NCBI GenBank assembly: GCA_963966185.1
Contig: CAWZYM010000139.1
Location: forward strand, 310,001 to 374,000
From: Rhabditoides inermis
Lineage: Eukaryota; Nematoda; Chromadorea; Rhabditida; Rhabditidae
Length of the DNA: 64,000 nt
Direction: 5' to 3'
Part shown: positions 62,001 through 64,000 of the stretch, piece by piece
How positions within the stretch are numbered: position 1 is the stretch's first letter
Layout of the letters: every line of letters starts with the position of its first letter
The notes under the pieces: model-generated
Seen by the model: only the letters and a program-made list of their open reading frames with translations
Databases searched by the model: none
Told to the model about the DNA's origin: nothing
Translations under genes and position numbers: made by a program

Positions 62001-64000
62001 TAAAGAGGGGGAGAAAGAGAGAGATAAACGATAACTTTTTCATTCACAAGCACTTGTGAAAGTTGAACACAACTGCAACTGGGTCTTCTATTTGCATTCA
62101 AATTATACTTTCAGAAAAACCGAAATGTCTGAAAAAAAACATTGGGCTTTTTCGTAACGAAAATCGATGTGTTCTGTCTGTGCATATACGACGACCGATC
62201 TAGGATCGGTTGTATCTCTTTGAAGCTTGACTCCTGCGAAGATAAAGGACCGTTGTGTGCTCACGTTTCAAAATACATGGTGCTCTCGCCCTTGGTAGCG
62301 AGGAGACTGGGGCAAGAGAAGAGAGGGAGAGAGGGGGAGGGGGAGAAAGAGAGAGATGAACGATAACTTTTTCATTCAAAAGCACTTGTGAGAGTTATAC
62401 ACAACTGCAACTGGGTCTTCTATTCGCATTCAAAATATACTTTTTGAAAAACCCGAAATGTTTGAAATACAATAAACAATGGTCTTCTTCGTAAAGGTAG
62501 ATCGAGGTGTTCTGTCTGTGCATATTCGACGACCGATCTATAATCGGTTGTATCTATCTGAAGCTTGACTCCTGCGAAGATACAGGACCGTTGTGTGCTC
62601 ACGTTTCAAAATACATGGTGCTCTCGCCCTTTGTAGCGAGGAGACTGGGGCGAGAGAAGAGAGGTAAAGAGGGGGAGAAAGAGAGAGATAAACGATAACT
62701 TTTTCATTCACAAGCACTTGTGAAAGTTGAACACAACTGCAACTGGGTCTTCTATTTGCATTCAAATTATACTTTCAGAAAAACCCGAAGTGTCTGAAAA
62801 AAAACAATGGGCTTCTTCCTAACGTAATACGAGGTGTTCTGTCTGTGCATATTCGACGACCGATCTAGGATCGGTTGTAGCTATCTGAAGCTTGACTCCT
62901 GCAAAGATACAGGACCGTTGTGTGCTCACGTTTCAAAATACATGGTGCTCTTGCCCTTGGTAGCGAGGAGACTGGGGCAAGAGAAAAGAGGGAGAGAGGG
63001 GGAGAAAGAGAGAGATGAACGATAACTTTTTCTTTTAAAAGCACTTGTGAGAGTTATACACAACTGCAACTGGGTCTTCTATTCGCAATAAAAGTATCCT
63101 TTTGAAAAACCCGAATTGTCTGAAAAAACAATGGGCTTTTTCGTAACGAAAATCGATGTTTTCTGTCTGTGCATATTCGACGACCGATCTAGGATCGGTT
63201 GTAGCTATCTGAAGCTTGACTCCTGCGAAGATACAGGACCGTTGTGTGCTCACGTTTCAAAATACATGATGCTCTCGCCCTTGGTAGCGAGGAGACTGCT
63301 GCAAGAGAAGAGAGGGAGAGAGGGGGAGAAAGAGAGAGATGAACGATTGCTTTTTTCATTCACAAGCACTTGTGAGAGTTATACACAACTGCAACTGGAT
63401 CTTCTATTCGCATTTAAATTATACTTTTTGAAAAACCCGAAACGTCTGGAAAACAATAAACAATGGTCTTCTTCGTAAAGGTAGATCGAGGTGTTCTGTC
63501 TGTGCATATTCTACGACCGAACTAGAATCGGTTGTAGCTATCTGAAGTTTGACTCCTGCGAAGATACAGGACCGTTGTGTGCTCACGTTTCAAAATACAT
63601 GGTGCTCTTGCCCTTGGTAGCGAGAAGACTGGGGCAAGAGAAGAGAGGTAGAGAGGGGGAGGAAGAGAGAGATAAACGATAACTTTTTCATTCACAAGCA
63701 CTTGTGAGAGTTGGACACAACTGCAACTGGGTCTTCTATTTGCATTCAAATTGAACTTTCAGAAAAACCCGAAGTGTCTGAAAAAAAACAATGGGCTTCT
63801 TCCTAACGTAATACGAGGTGTTCTGTCTGTGCATATTCGACGACCGATCTAGGATCGGTTGTAGCTATCTGAAGCTTGACTCCTGCAAAGATACAGGACC
63901 GTTGTGTGCTCACGTTTCAAAATACATGGTGCTCTCGCCCTTGGTAGCGAGGAGACTGGGGCAAGAGAAGAGAGGGAGAGAGGGGGAGGGGGAGAAAGAG
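59001..64000 (+). repeat. Terminal higher-order repeats (4-5 monomer modules)
   Basis: Anchors begin at 59205, 59536, 59863, 60201, 60527, 60851, 61184, 61511, 61843, 62169, 62507, 62834, 63158, 63491 and 63818. The units at 59536-60527 match 52980-53971 at an offset of 6,556, and those at 63035-63491 match 52524-52980 at an offset of 10,511. The module P, GAGACTGCTGC, TTCTACGACC, P occurs at 60527 and 62834. Near 59340, GCGAGGAGTGCTGC has lost two bases relative to its relatives. The array is cut by the window end inside a G/A tract. Confidence 0.88.

Larger units (their letters stand above)
1..64000. repeat. Satellite array, ~328-bp monomer, ~190 tandem units
   Basis: The anchor TTCTGTCTGTG recurs every 325-338 bp in one orientation from end to end, interrupted only by two copies of a 776-bp insert. 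Sixty-five anchors lie between 201 and 22036 and about 125 more follow. The best-conserved parts are the anchor plus following dyad and the stretch from CAGGACCGTTG to GCGAGGAGACTGGGG. Most variation is in the A-run length, the box just before the anchor, and the G/A tract. Three main subtypes differ in that box: N (CGTAACGAAAATCGATG), K (CGTAAAGGTAGATCGAGG, often preceded by AATACAATAAACAATGG) and P (CCTAACGTAATACGAGG). No array edge is visible. The sequence shows tandem repetition directly; a heterochromatic location is inference. Confidence 0.98.

Noticed and set aside
1..64000. Dozens of 60-105 codon reading frames on both strands as protein genes
   Set aside because: They repeat with the monomer, lie on opposite strands over the same bases, and most on the plus strand start at GTG or TTG. 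Several monomers (3656, 4034, 5349, 6332 and their copies) carry TGA in the middle, and others have 1-2 base deletions. None has a domain I recognise.
1..64000. CRISPR array
   Set aside because: The repeating unit is about 328 bp of continuous similar sequence with no short repeat/spacer structure and no cas-like genes.
1..64000. Hammerhead ribozyme in the satellite
   Set aside because: Some ~330-bp satellites encode one, but I did not find the CTGANGA core with a paired GAAA in the monomer on either strand. CTGAAGA occurs once in the insert (near 2322) without a convincing stem II.
1..64000. CENP-B box
   Set aside because: The consensus TTCG-N4-A-N2-CGGG was tested against the TTCGTAACG, TTCGTAAAG and (reverse strand) CCCGAAATG sites. 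Each fails at the fixed positions.
1..64000. tRNA, rRNA or telomeric repeats
   Set aside because: I saw no cloverleaf with a GTTCRANNC box, no conserved rRNA blocks, and no runs of TTAGG, TTAGGG or similar.

Overview
The whole 64-kb window is one tandem satellite array with a monomer of about 328 bp, plus one non-satellite segment of 776 bp that occurs twice. I count about 190 monomers from the anchor TTCTGTCTGTG, which occurs roughly every 325-338 bp. I recognise no protein gene, tRNA, rRNA, CRISPR array or intact transposon. The array runs off both ends of the window, so its true size is unknown. Nested higher-order repeats (HORs), a polypurine tract in every monomer, and an inserted segment with a polyadenylation signal point to a eukaryotic chromosome, perhaps pericentromeric, sex-chromosome or B-chromosome heterochromatin. 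The sequence does not identify the species; an invertebrate is only a guess.

Monomer layout in order: an inverted repeat CACAAG-CA-CTTGTG; an A/T-rich stretch (TTATACTTTTTGAAAAACCC); a variable subtype box (CGTAACGAAAATCGATG, CGTAAAGGTAGATCGAGG or CCTAACGTAATACGAGG); the anchor; a strong dyad ACCGATC-TAG-GATCGGT; a smaller stem-loop TCCTG-N8-CAGGA; a conserved stretch (GTGCTCACGTTTC through GCGAGGAGACTGGGG); and a G/A-only tract of about 37 nt.

Large-scale layout: positions 1-22163 are a macro-unit of 65 monomers plus the 776-bp insert (1725-2500). A second copy starts at 22164 with its insert at 23888-24663 and can be followed to about 48080. The copies agree almost base for base over the first 4 kb. 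Later they differ by whole-monomer events: a 3-monomer gain (984 bp), three one-monomer losses that left chimeric monomers, a two-monomer difference near 38.4 kb, a 12-monomer duplication (about 3870 bp), and growth of a 664-bp dimer HOR from about 3.5 to about 7 units. From about 48 kb to the end, the array is built from 664-bp dimers, a 5-monomer unit of about 1649 bp, and a reused mosaic block.

The main interest is structural: a nearly complete record of recent unequal exchange at scales from 51 bp to 22 kb, conserved hairpin and quadruplex-capable sequences in the monomers, a dyad motif that alternates between intact and weakened in the dimer HOR, and an unidentified insert without target-site duplication that marks each macro-unit.
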